This document shows positions 45,468 through 54,160 of a stretch of DNA of 64,000 nt, piece by piece (the stretch's first letter is position 1; the number at the start of each line of letters is the position of its first letter). A program made the position numbers and the translations under genes. The notes below the pieces were generated by a model that searched no databases, was not told the DNA's origin, and saw only the letters and a program-made list of their open reading frames with translations. The DNA is from an uncultured Lachnospiraceae bacterium (GTDB lineage Bacteria > Bacillota > Clostridia > Lachnospirales > Lachnospiraceae), in NCBI GenBank assembly GCA_910584915.1, contig CAJUDM010000017.1:1-64000 (forward strand), read 5' to 3'.

Positions 45468-45496
45468 ATTATATAAGATTATCATCCAAATTGCAA
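45468..45496 (-). promoter_or_regulatory. Sigma-A promoter of comM-dprA-topA
   Basis: Minus-strand -35 TTGCAA (45491-45496), 17-base spacer, -10 TATAAT (45468-45473). Predicted start near 45461, giving an unusually long leader. Confidence 0.8.
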
Positions 45497-45529
45497 GAAA
45501 AAAATCTGCAGATCCTCGACAGCGCGGAA

Positions 45530-45558
45530 CAGTTCAGCCATCCGGCCAAACTGTTACA
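45530..45558. repeat. 29-bp palindromic repeat, copy upstream of comM
   Basis: CAGTTCAGCCATCCGGCCAA followed by ACTGTTACA, identical to the complement of 40115-40143. About 40 bases after the alarmone synthetase stop and 34 bases upstream of the comM -35 element. Confidence 0.85.
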
Positions 45559-45597
45559 TGCGTTCTCTGAACGCATTATGCAGGCGCCTGTCCGGGT

Positions 45598-46221
45598 TTA
45601 CTGCCTCCCGCCTCCCGCACTGTTGATCTCCCCCCGCCGGAACATTTCAAAATACTGCTCCACCTCGCCGAGCCTTTCACTGTAGTGCATCAGTTCCTTT
45701 TTTATCTTCTCCCTGTCCATCTTTTGTGTCCCTTTATACAGGATCCTGTGCTCCATGCTTGCCCACAGATCCATCTCCATCGTCCGAAACTGCACTTCCA
45801 CCGGAAAGATCTCCATCGTATCGGCACAGTAGACCGGTACTCCGATGATCAGGTGATAACTTCTGTAACCGTTCTTCTTTGGTGCTTTGATATAGTCTTT
45901 TTCTTTGATAAACACCAGTTCCGACTGCCTTGTCAAAAGCTCCACCAGCGTATAGATATCATCCAGAAACAGGCAGATCACCCGGATTCCGGCAATATCC
46001 CGCAGATAGTCCTTCGCGTTTTTGACAGAAGGTTCCAGTTCTTTCTTCATCAGTTTATTTTCTATACTGTCTTTTCCCTTGATCCGGTTCTGGATCGTAT
46101 GGTAAAGTTGTTGTTCCTCCTTATTATATAGAGAATGTCCCAGCACCCTGATCCTGATCAAAAGCATATTCATCGCATCCTCATAGGGGCGGACCAGCTT
46201 ATAATATTCTGTATCGTTCAT
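45598..46221 (-). CDS. Small alarmone synthetase (RelQ/YwaC-type GTP pyrophosphokinase)
   Basis: A 207-aa single-domain (p)ppGpp synthetase without hydrolase or TGS domains. The RelA/SpoT synthetase signatures are YLRDIAGIRVICLFLDDIYTL, KAPKKNGYRSYHLIIGVP and EVQFRTMEMDLWASMEHRI. Such proteins make ppGpp or related alarmones from GTP/GDP and ATP, often under envelope stress. It stands alone with its own candidate promoter. Whether it is closer to RelQ or RelP (YwaC) cannot be decided by eye. A link with CodY through GTP level is plausible physiology. Confidence 0.93.
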   Translation of the reverse strand: MNDTEYYKLVRPYEDAMNMLLIRIRVLGHSLYNKEEQQLYHTIQNRIKGKDSIENKLMKKELEPSVKNAKDYLRDIAGIRVICLFLDDIYTLVELLTRQSELVFIKEKDYIKAPKKNGYRSYHLIIGVPVYCADTMEIFPVEVQFRTMEMDLWASMEHRILYKGTQKMDREKIKKELMHYSERLGEVEQYFEMFRRGEINSAGGGRQ

Positions 46222-46288
46222 AAATATTTCATCCTGTTTCCCGCTTTACTGCACAGATTTCCTTTCATTCCATCCGGCGAAAATCTGT

Positions 46289-46318
46289 TTTATACATTAT
46301 ACTTCCAAAATATGTCTA
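46289..46318 (-). promoter_or_regulatory. Candidate promoter of the alarmone synthetase gene
   Basis: Minus-strand TAGACA (46313-46318), 18-base spacer, TATAAA (46289-46294); an alternative -10 TATAAT lies just before. About 70 bases before the ATG. Confidence 0.45.
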
Positions 46319-46362
46319 AGCTGTGATGAAATTATTAAAATTGTATAATTTATCCAGGATGA

Positions 46363-47874
46363 TCATCTGCCTGCGCGATTTTCCTCCTTCTTCTCCCTTC
46401 TGTCCACCAGAGATTCCCGGTAATCTCCCGCCGGTGTTCCGGTATATTTTTTAAATACTTTGCAAAAATAATTGGGACTGTTAAAGCCGCACTTCTCCGC
46501 AACCTCCGCAATATCCATCTCTTCGTGCAGCATCCTCTTTGCCTCATCGATCCTGACATCATTTAAATATTTCGTAAAAGTACTGCCAAACTGTTCCTTA
46601 AATATCTTACTCAGATATGCTGCGCTGATCCCCAGGTGATCCGCCGCTCTGCTCAGGGAATAAAAGCCATCCGGATAATGTTCTTCGATATCCCGGATCA
46701 CACTGTTTAACATATCCGGCATTTTTCTCGACTGGCTCTCCGCGACATCTTTGCAGCGTCTTTCAATATAAGACTGTATCGCTGTTTTCAATTTCTCAGA
46801 TCCGTCATATAACGCGAACGATCTGACCGGAGATAAGGAAATGGCGCCCACTGTCATCTTCAAATAATGATCTATCACGATCCGTTTGGATTCCATGGCC
46901 GCTCCCGCCGTTTTTTCCGAATCATCTGACAACCTCTGCCCCATAAGCATCTCCTCCATCATTATCACCGCCCCCTCGATTTCCTGAGTGGCAATCCTGA
47001 TGGCGATCCCCTTTTCATCGCAAAAAAAGGAATCTGATATCTTTCCTGCCTCCGCCGTTATGTCCTCCATGTTCATTCTGCGGTACAGCATCGCACATTC
47101 TCCTGCATCCCCGACGGGAGATATCTTTATCCTCTCTTTCCCGATGATGCACCGTTCCAACAACTCTGAAAAATCCCTGCCATCCTCTCCTGTCTGCTGC
47201 GCCAGCAAAATGATTTGCCTGCCCAGATGGGAACCGATGGCTTTGATTCCAAAACTGTAAAGCCGATGTCTGATCTCCTCATACAATTTTGCCATATTTT
47301 CTTCCATCTTCTCATATTCCGCCACCACCATCCACAGCCCGATATCTTCCGGATATATTCTCCTGAGGATATTTCTCACTCTTTCGGGCGGATAGGAGTC
47401 CATAACAATGGCGGATATAATGCTGTCCTCAACATAGGGCGTAAAAAAGTCAAACCGGCGTTTCCACTCCTTTTCATCCTCCAAAAGCCGCATGTCCCGC
47501 TTTTTTTCCACTTTACGGACCGCATCCAGCAGCTTCTCTCTTCTCACCGGCTTTAAAATATAATCTTCCACCCCCAGTTTGATCGCTTGTACCGCATACT
47601 CAAACTCATCATGTGCTGTCAGAATGATGGAGGAAATGCCCGAAACGATTCCAAAAATCTCCTTCAAAGCCGCAAGGCCGTTCATCAGGGGCATACGGAT
47701 ATCCATGACCACAATGCAGGGCAGATACTTTCCCGCCAGACCGATCGCTTCCACCCCATCGGACGCTTCTACGATCCTGTACTCTTTCCCCAACTCGTTC
47801 TTCATGATCTGTACGATCATCTTCCTCTCGATATCTTCATCATCCACCACCAAGATGACAGGTTTTCCATTCAT
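46363..47874 (-). CDS. AraC-type response regulator (YesN-like)
   Basis: A 503-aa transcription regulator: receiver domain (1-120) with DDED at 10-13, phosphoacceptor Asp58 in IVVMDIRMPLMNG and Lys in DYILKPVRREKLLDAV. A middle helical/linker region follows. The C-terminal AraC double helix-turn-helix (about 395-490) includes LSRAADHLGISAAYLSKIFK and EVAEKCGFNSPNYFCKVFKK. It pairs with the histidine kinase directly upstream. Such systems respond to extracellular sugars and activate adjacent ABC transporter operons; the sugar locus at 49481-55964 is the obvious target. Confidence 0.94.
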   Translation of the reverse strand: MNGKPVILVVDDEDIERKMIVQIMKNELGKEYRIVEASDGVEAIGLAGKYLPCIVVMDIRMPLMNGLAALKEIFGIVSGISSIILTAHDEFEYAVQAIKLGVEDYILKPVRREKLLDAVRKVEKKRDMRLLEDEKEWKRRFDFFTPYVEDSIISAIVMDSYPPERVRNILRRIYPEDIGLWMVVAEYEKMEENMAKLYEEIRHRLYSFGIKAIGSHLGRQIILLAQQTGEDGRDFSELLERCIIGKERIKISPVGDAGECAMLYRRMNMEDITAEAGKISDSFFCDEKGIAIRIATQEIEGAVIMMEEMLMGQRLSDDSEKTAGAAMESKRIVIDHYLKMTVGAISLSPVRSFALYDGSEKLKTAIQSYIERRCKDVAESQSRKMPDMLNSVIRDIEEHYPDGFYSLSRAADHLGISAAYLSKIFKEQFGSTFTKYLNDVRIDEAKRMLHEEMDIAEVAEKCGFNSPNYFCKVFKKYTGTPAGDYRESLVDRREKKEENRAGR

Positions 47875-47884
47875 AGTTCTCTCC

Positions 47885-49348
47885 TCAAGTCACAGGCAGG
47901 ATCATAGTCACTATAGTTCCGCAGTCCCGTTCACTGGATATCGTGATATCCGCCCGTTTTCCGAAATACAGACGCAGCCTTCTCAAAACGTTGCTCACGC
48001 CGATATGTCCCTCATCTTCTGTCTCACAGGACATGATCTCCTCCATATTTTCATGGTTCATCCCCTCCCCGTTATCCTCCGTGACAATATAGATATTCTC
48101 TTTATCACAGGAAAAACTGACCGTCACTTCCCCGCCGCTTCGGCAGTTTGCCAGCCCATGTAACACCGCATTCTCCACGATCGGCTGCAACAGCATCCCG
48201 GGCAGCCGGATATTGGGAATATGTTCCTGTCTGTTTATGCGGAAACTGATCTTGTTTTCATATCTGACACTGCATATATAAAAATAACTTTTCAGAAATT
48301 CTATCTCGCTTTTTAAATCTGTCACCGCATTTGCCGCCCGTGTGATATACTGAAATGTGTCAATCACACAGTCCAACATCTCTCCCGCTCTCTTTGCTTT
48401 CTCCAGATAGCACAGTTGTGAGACGATTCCAAGAGTATTATACAAAAAGTGGGGATTGATCTGGCTGTTCAACGCCTTGATCTGGGCATCCCGCATGGTT
48501 CCATACAATTTCAGGTATTCGTTCTCCGCTTTGATCATCTGCAGTGCTTGTCTGTCTTTTTCCTCGATGATCGCCACATATTTCTGAATGCTCTTCGCCA
48601 TATCCGCCATCGCCAGCCCAAGCCCGTCCAGTTCATTTTTACTCCCTGTCACGCTCTGCGCCGGTTCCTTATCATACTCCTGTCTGGAAACATGATCCGC
48701 ATACGACTTCAGCCCTGCGATCTTCTTTTTGATCTCCCGCATTTCATGTGTCAGGATACCGATGATCAGTGACATCCCAAGAATCTGGCTTGCCAGGATC
48801 AGCCTTGTGGATATCCTTGATCTCTCCATCTGTTCTTCCAGATAAAAGTGCATATCCTTTGTATTCAGAGAATACATCGGCGCAACCACATCGTTGATCA
48901 GCCCTGCATTTTTTACCAGTTCCCGATAGGAGGCGTAAGCCCTCTCCACCTCCCCTGCGTCACGGTATGAGATCGCCGCATCCGCACAGGCAAAGCTGTT
49001 CAGATACATATTTTTCAGTCCCCTGAACATTACCTTTGTACGATGCAGAGAAATATCTCTCATCAGCCCCTCGAATTCTTTTAAGCAGGATGCCTTCTGC
49101 CGCTCATACTCTGACCTGAGTTCCTCATCCGGCCGTTGTACATACTGATAGACCGTATTTTTCAGCGCTGTATTATACTCAAAAATATTGCTCAGCACCT
49201 CGTTTTTTACCGCCGTAGTTTCCATGACCGAATGAAATCCGTTTATCATCCACAGATTAGTTGTCAATATTGCCGCCGCTGACAGGATAACGATACTCTG
49301 GATCAGCAGAAATATACTCTTGATACTCTGACGGTCAATATGTCTCAT
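47885..49348 (-). CDS. Sensor histidine kinase (YesM-like)
   Basis: A 487-aa membrane kinase with two transmembrane helices (about residues 11-35 and 182-205), a 145-residue outer domain of mostly helical character and a HAMP-like linker. The His_kinase domain contains the phosphorylated His in LNSQINPHFLYNTLGIVSQL. A HATPase domain has PIVENAVLHGLAN and TEDNGEGMNHE. The response regulator gene begins 10 bases later. It is likely transcribed with or after the transporter genes. Confidence 0.93.
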   Translation of the reverse strand: MRHIDRQSIKSIFLLIQSIVILSAAAILTTNLWMINGFHSVMETTAVKNEVLSNIFEYNTALKNTVYQYVQRPDEELRSEYERQKASCLKEFEGLMRDISLHRTKVMFRGLKNMYLNSFACADAAISYRDAGEVERAYASYRELVKNAGLINDVVAPMYSLNTKDMHFYLEEQMERSRISTRLILASQILGMSLIIGILTHEMREIKKKIAGLKSYADHVSRQEYDKEPAQSVTGSKNELDGLGLAMADMAKSIQKYVAIIEEKDRQALQMIKAENEYLKLYGTMRDAQIKALNSQINPHFLYNTLGIVSQLCYLEKAKRAGEMLDCVIDTFQYITRAANAVTDLKSEIEFLKSYFYICSVRYENKISFRINRQEHIPNIRLPGMLLQPIVENAVLHGLANCRSGGEVTVSFSCDKENIYIVTEDNGEGMNHENMEEIMSCETEDEGHIGVSNVLRRLRLYFGKRADITISSERDCGTIVTMILPVT

Positions 49349-49425
49349 ACAACACCTCTCTCACTTTTTACACCGCCTGCCCGCCGCTCCGAAGCCCTTC
49401 TCCGCCCACCGGAATCCATCACGAC

Positions 49426-49454
49426 GGAAAAGATAGGGAACTCCCTATCTTTCC
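49426..49454 (-). other. Intercistronic stem-loop after the lipoprotein gene
   Basis: GGAAAAGATAGGGA (49426-49439) pairs with TCCCTATCTTTCC (49442-49454) with one bulge, in the 132-base gap between the solute-binding protein and the kinase gene. No T-run follows on the minus strand. It probably protects the 3' end of the binding-protein message or lets part of the transcripts stop. Confidence 0.6.
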
Positions 49455-49480
49455 GCATACCCGCAAAGCCATTTTCGGGC

Positions 49481-50608
49481 TCAATATTCCTCTCTGGTAT
49501 AATCCCCATCGGGGTACAGCGACGGAATCGGCACATAGTCTGTCCACGCCTCCTTATCATTGGCGATCTCCTTATAGCTGTCCACATTATCCGCATTGAT
49601 CATCATTGTCCCCACATCATTAAAGACATATTCGGGCACTGTGCCGTCCTCGATATAATCCATGATCCACATGCAGCTCTGATAGGCCTGCTTATAGAAG
49701 GAACCGTAGGTGACACCGTAGAGTTTTCCGGCTTTGATCATATCGATCTGCTCGTCCGTATCATCGATCCCCACGATAAACACATCCTCCGCCAGGCCAT
49801 GTTCTTCCAGCACGGCATAGGCTGCCGGGGCGGCGATGCCGTCTATACAGAAAATACAGTTTATCGTATCATCCGCCAGAATACAGGTTTCCACAACTTC
49901 CATACACTTAAGGCTGTCGCCCTGTGTCGCCTGCTGCTGAATCTTAAACCGGTCACCATAATATTCTTCCAGATATTCGCAATAGTAATCATAAGCTGTA
50001 GTCGCCGCCGTATAGTCGATATTTGTGGTCAGAAACAGCGCATTGATCTCCGCATCCTCCCCGAAATGCTCATAGGCAGCCTCCACACCGATCCTCGCCC
50101 CCGCTTCCAGGTCGAAACCGATATATCCGAGCTGCGGCGCGTCCTCAATGGGCGAATCGATGACGCAGACCGGAATGCCCGCCTCATATGCCTTTTTCAA
50201 CACACCCACCATCGCCTCCGGATTCTGCCCCTGGGTGATGATGCCGCTGACATTCTGGGATATGGCTATCTCAAGGTAATTGATCATCTCGTCCACATTC
50301 CCGTCCGCCGGTCCTACCCATTCCGCCTCAAATCCCAGATCCTCCCCTGCCTCAAACAGAGCGTCCTTTGCCTGCAGCCAACTGTCATGTCCGATCAGAG
50401 GCGTCACGAACGTAATGTGATAGTCGCCCTCCGCCTTCGTTTCATCTGTCTCAGCCGCCCCGGCATCCTCCGCTGCAGACTCCGCATCCGGAGCCTCGGC
50501 CTCCTCCGCGACGGGTTTTCCGGCCTGCTCTACACCGCAGCCCGATAAAGCCGCCAGAATAAGCAGGAAGCTGACTGTCAATGCCAAATCTCTTCTTTTT
50601 TTCCTCAT
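49481..50608 (-). CDS. Sugar ABC transporter substrate-binding lipoprotein
   Basis: A 375-aa solute-binding protein of the ribose/galactose type (periplasmic-binding family 4). The signal peptide ends in the lipobox LSGC, with the lipidated Cys at residue 24. An acidic linker (about 28-62) tethers the binding domain, which begins YHITFVTPLIGHDSW and contains GIITQGQNPEAM and VFIVGIDDTDEQ. It delivers a monosaccharide or related compound to the permease encoded upstream. The substrate is unknown. The stem-loop behind it fits the usual excess of binding protein. Confidence 0.92.
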   Translation of the reverse strand: MRKKRRDLALTVSFLLILAALSGCGVEQAGKPVAEEAEAPDAESAAEDAGAAETDETKAEGDYHITFVTPLIGHDSWLQAKDALFEAGEDLGFEAEWVGPADGNVDEMINYLEIAISQNVSGIITQGQNPEAMVGVLKKAYEAGIPVCVIDSPIEDAPQLGYIGFDLEAGARIGVEAAYEHFGEDAEINALFLTTNIDYTAATTAYDYYCEYLEEYYGDRFKIQQQATQGDSLKCMEVVETCILADDTINCIFCIDGIAAPAAYAVLEEHGLAEDVFIVGIDDTDEQIDMIKAGKLYGVTYGSFYKQAYQSCMWIMDYIEDGTVPEYVFNDVGTMMINADNVDSYKEIANDKEAWTDYVPIPSLYPDGDYTREEY

Positions 50609-50655
50609 GTCATTCTCTCCTTTTTCGTTGTATTTTTATATAAAGTCCTCCAACT

Positions 50656-52191
50656 TTATTTTTCCGCTCCGGCACCGTTTATTTTTGCCAGCAGATCCGC
50701 TTCCGATACGGGATTTTCCCTGGCATCCACGATCTCGCTGACAGTTCCGCCGGATAATATGACAAACCTGTCACATACCTTCACCAGTTCTGGCAGTTCC
50801 GATGAAACAATAATGATACTGGCACCGTTTTTTGTCAGATCCGACATCAGGTTGTAAATCTCCTCTCTCGCACCCACATCCACTCCCCTGGTGGGCTCGT
50901 CCAAAAACAATACTTTTGAATCGTTCATCAGCCATTTTGCCACCAGCACTTTCTGCTGATTGCCTCCCGAAAGCGACAGGATCGGTGTGGAGGAGGAAGG
51001 CGCCTTTATACGAATATACCGGAAAAATTTATCGATGGCTGCCTTCTCTTTTTTCCTGTTTAAGAACAATCCCTCCTGCAGTTTTTTCAGGATGACGAGA
51101 GACATATTCTCCCCCACCGACATGGTTTTCACATATCCGTCAAGCCCCCTCTCCTCCGTCAGCAGCCCTATACCGTGCTCGATCGCTTTTGCCGGATCGT
51201 CCGCCGCTATCTTTCTGCCGTCCATCCACAACTCTCCGCTCAGTTTTGGTATCGCCCCGAAAGCCGCCCGCAGCAGTTCGCTCCTGCCGCTCCCCAGAAG
51301 CCCGGCGATCCCCAGGATCTCTCCCCGATGCAGATCAAACGATACATCATCCAATATATGTTTTCCCCTGACATAGCCGTGCTCTATGGAAAAATTCCTA
51401 AAGGAGAGCCTCACATCCCCGGTCATATGGCACTCGTGCACATACTCGCGCTCCTTTTTCTCCCCCACGATGTCCCGGATGATCCTGCCCTGGTCCATCT
51501 TCTGTCTCTCATACTGGCTGATCAGAGAGCCGTCCCGAAAGACAATGCTGCGATCCGCGATCTTAAAAACTTCATCCAGTTTATGGGTGATGTACAGGCT
51601 GCAGATCCCCTCGCTCCGCAGATCCGCCAGTTTTTTTAACAGCGCTTCCGTCTCCTTATTTGTCAGGGCGGAAGTGGGTTCATCCAGAATCAGCACCGAC
51701 GGCTCGGACATCAGCGCCCGGGCGATCGCCATCATCTGGTGGATGCCGGAAGTCACACACCTCGCCTGCTGTGTCACATCGATATCCAGATCCAGCTTCT
51801 CCATTGCCTTCCTCGCCATTTCATTCATCCGGGGCACATCGACAAATACTCCTTTCAGGGGCCAGTTTCCGAGCATGATATTTTCCGCTATGGTCAGATC
51901 CGGCTGTATGCTGATCTCCTGCGGGATCATCGCTATCCCCTTTTTCACAGCATCTCTTGTGCCGGCGGATCTGAGCGGTATGCCATCCTTGTATATCTCA
52001 CCCTCATAGTCACCGTAGGGGATCACACCACACAGAATCTTTACAAGAGTGGATTTCCCCGCACCGTTTTCCCCAAGGAGCGCCGCGATCTCTCCTTTGT
52101 GCAGCGCAAAGCTCACCCCCTTTAACGCCGTGACGCCCGGGTAATGTTTATATATGTTTTCAAATACCAGTAACTCTTTCTGATCTGTCAT
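50656..52191 (-). CDS. Sugar ABC transporter ATPase (RbsA/MglA type)
   Basis: A 511-aa protein with two ABC modules. Module one: Walker A LLGENGAGKSTLVKIL, signature region VTSGIHQMMAIARALMSE, Walker B VLILDEPTSAL. Module two has a degenerate Walker A region (IAGLLGSGRSELLRAA), LSGGNQQKVLVAKWLM and VLFLDEPTRGVDVGA. This asymmetry is normal for RbsA/MglA. ATG 52191 begins the first module; an upstream start adds eight unlike residues. Confidence 0.95.
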   Translation of the reverse strand: MTDQKELLVFENIYKHYPGVTALKGVSFALHKGEIAALLGENGAGKSTLVKILCGVIPYGDYEGEIYKDGIPLRSAGTRDAVKKGIAMIPQEISIQPDLTIAENIMLGNWPLKGVFVDVPRMNEMARKAMEKLDLDIDVTQQARCVTSGIHQMMAIARALMSEPSVLILDEPTSALTNKETEALLKKLADLRSEGICSLYITHKLDEVFKIADRSIVFRDGSLISQYERQKMDQGRIIRDIVGEKKEREYVHECHMTGDVRLSFRNFSIEHGYVRGKHILDDVSFDLHRGEILGIAGLLGSGRSELLRAAFGAIPKLSGELWMDGRKIAADDPAKAIEHGIGLLTEERGLDGYVKTMSVGENMSLVILKKLQEGLFLNRKKEKAAIDKFFRYIRIKAPSSSTPILSLSGGNQQKVLVAKWLMNDSKVLFLDEPTRGVDVGAREEIYNLMSDLTKNGASIIIVSSELPELVKVCDRFVILSGGTVSEIVDARENPVSEADLLAKINGAGAEK

Positions 52192-52218
52192 ACAGGCACC
52201 TTCTTTCCCTGTCACAAT

Positions 52219-53202
52219 CTACATTTTTTTCATCTGCAGCCGCGTCCTGTATTTATCCCAGATCACCGCCAGCACAACAAAGATACCGATCACGAGCTGC
52301 TGCCAGTACACGTTCACATGCAGCATGAGAAGCCCGTTCTGCAGAGCCATCACAAACAATGCCCCTAACATGGTCCCCGCTATGCCGCCGGAACCGCCCT
52401 CTATGCTCGTCCCCCCGATCAGGCAGGCAACAATGGAATTCAACTCATAGCCGGAACCTGTGGCAGACTGCGCCGAGCCCACCCGCGCCGCCATCGCAAT
52501 ACCGCCGAACATGGCAAGCATGGCGCTGATCACATAGACTGCGATAAAATTTTTCCTTACATTGATCCCGCTCAGTCTGGCGGATTCCCTGTTGCCGCCC
52601 ACCGCATATACTTCTCTTCCGAATCGCGTCCTCTTTATAACGATCCAGCCTGCTGCGGCGATCAGCACCGCCACGACCGCGATCAGCGGAATCCCCAATA
52701 TGCTGACCGCATCCAGATCCGTAAACGCCTCCGGAAGCGGATAGACCGGCTTACCCTCCGTAATGATATTGATCACTCCCTTTGCGACATACTGCATTCC
52801 CAGCGTCATGATCATGGGCGGAATCTCAAATGTATACGTAAGATATCCGGTGATCAGCCCGATTCCCCCCGCTATGCCCATCGTCACAAGCAGCGCAAAG
52901 AGCATCGGCATTCCGCCTGTGATAAATTTACAGAAAAGGATACCTCCCAGCCCCATCACCGTGCAGACGGACAGATCAATATTGCCTGATATCAATACAA
53001 AAGTCATACCGCACGCCGTGATCAGCAGATAGGACGTCGAACGCAGCAGGTTTGTGATATTGCTTGGTCCCAGAAAAGCATTGTTGACGATCTGGACAGA
53101 CAGAAAAAATACCACTGTCATAATAATAATGCTGCTCTCTTTCAGATTCCAGAAACGCGTAAACGCCTTTGCCGCCGATCCCGTTTTTCTTTTTTCACCC
53201 AT
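52219..53202 (-). CDS. Sugar ABC transporter permease (RbsC type)
   Basis: A 327-aa integral membrane protein with about eight to ten helices and the RbsC-family patterns GNIDLSVCTVMGLGG, FGREVYAVGGNRESARLSGI and CLIGGTSIEGGSGGIAGTML. It forms the channel for the ATPase and lipoprotein encoded downstream. Its start overlaps the end of the PfkB gene by eight bases, linking uptake and phosphorylation genes in one message. Confidence 0.94.
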   Translation of the reverse strand: MGEKRKTGSAAKAFTRFWNLKESSIIIMTVVFFLSVQIVNNAFLGPSNITNLLRSTSYLLITACGMTFVLISGNIDLSVCTVMGLGGILFCKFITGGMPMLFALLVTMGIAGGIGLITGYLTYTFEIPPMIMTLGMQYVAKGVINIITEGKPVYPLPEAFTDLDAVSILGIPLIAVVAVLIAAAGWIVIKRTRFGREVYAVGGNRESARLSGINVRKNFIAVYVISAMLAMFGGIAMAARVGSAQSATGSGYELNSIVACLIGGTSIEGGSGGIAGTMLGALFVMALQNGLLMLHVNVYWQQLVIGIFVVLAVIWDKYRTRLQMKKM

Positions 53203-54148
53203 AAAAATGCTCCTTTCCGCTTACCAGCTTCTCCATCCTCTCTTCCACTTCCTCCAGGGGCAGATACCCCGGAATCGTCCCGGAATATCCCGCAGAAATG
53301 GCTGCATACATGTTTCCCCACTTGCAGGCTTCCCTCAGATTGCTTCCCTGATGCAGCCGATATGCCGCCGCAGCCAGAAAAGCGTCCCCCGCCCCACTTG
53401 TATCCACCACTTTTACATCGATTCCCTTCTCCCCGCTTATCTCTCCCTTCTCATTCAACACATACCCCTTCTCTCCAAGGGTAAGGACAATATCCGGGCC
53501 ATGACAGCTTCGCCGCAAAAGTTCTGTGACTTCCTCCCAGTTGCTGTCTCCCTTTTTTACCCCTGCCAGTTCCAGTATCTGACATGCCTCCACCTCATTG
53601 ACAAACACGATGTCCGCCGCTCCAAAATCCAGGCATCTGCCTACGGGAGAAGGATTGAGCATGGTAGTCATTCCATAGTCTTTCGCCTTTCTCAGCGCAT
53701 ACAGAGCGTCCTCCTCATCTATCTCAAATCCGGTGATAAAGATCCTGCTGTCTTTTCTCTCATCCAGTGCTCTGTCGATCAGATCATGGGGAACAGACAT
53801 ATCCCCCTCTCCCAGCACAATGCTGTTTTGTCCCTCCTGATCAACAAACACGACCCCTGTGGCAGTCTCAAGATTTTTATCCCGCACCACACAGGAAATA
53901 TCTGTCCCTGCCTCCCTAAGCCAGCCCGTGCACAGATCCGCCCAGACATCATCTCCCACTTTTGTGACAAGTGTATTTTTTATATGAAGCCTTCCCAGCG
54001 CCACCGCGATATTCGTTCCCTTACAGCCATCTCTATCCAGCTTCCAGCTGATCGCCCTTCTCGTCTCTCCCGCCGCCGGCAGCCTGTCCACGCGCACATT
54101 CTGCCCTGCGCCATGGCTGTATACCAGCACAACTCCTTCTCTCTCCAT
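53195..54148 (-). CDS. PfkB-family carbohydrate kinase
   Basis: A 317-aa ribokinase-fold kinase. The first signature region is DRDGCKGTNIAVALGRLHI, and the second, with the catalytic Asp, is VDTSGAGDAFLAAAAYRL. Lys/Asn-rich substrate-binding loops cannot be assigned. It likely phosphorylates the sugar brought in by the adjacent transporter. The substrate is not predictable from sequence alone. Confidence 0.9.
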   Translation of the reverse strand: MEREGVVLVYSHGAGQNVRVDRLPAAGETRRAISWKLDRDGCKGTNIAVALGRLHIKNTLVTKVGDDVWADLCTGWLREAGTDISCVVRDKNLETATGVVFVDQEGQNSIVLGEGDMSVPHDLIDRALDERKDSRIFITGFEIDEEDALYALRKAKDYGMTTMLNPSPVGRCLDFGAADIVFVNEVEACQILELAGVKKGDSNWEEVTELLRRSCHGPDIVLTLGEKGYVLNEKGEISGEKGIDVKVVDTSGAGDAFLAAAAYRLHQGSNLREACKWGNMYAAISAGYSGTIPGYLPLEEVEERMEKLVSGKEHFYG

Positions 54149-54160
54149 CGCATCCTCCCG

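Larger units (their letters stand above)
45226..45597. other. Spacer between the alarmone synthetase and comM
   Basis: This 372-base spacer holds, in the direction of transcription, a copy of the dispersed palindrome, a perfect ATGCGTTC/GAACGCAT hairpin (45558-45576), the strong comM promoter and a leader of about 235 bases with a CGGTT/AACCG hairpin (45389-45415). A plus-strand ORF at 45464-45685 is rejected. No known riboswitch is recognised in the leader. Confidence 0.6.

Noticed and set aside
45464..45685. Plus-strand 73-codon ORF before comM
   Set aside because: It covers the comM promoter and the dispersed palindrome and runs into the antisense of the alarmone synthetase; no Shine-Dalgarno.
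49340..50548. 402-codon plus-strand ORF opposite the binding lipoprotein
   Set aside because: Opposite a clear lipoprotein gene with signal peptide and ribosome site; the plus-strand product has no family resemblance.
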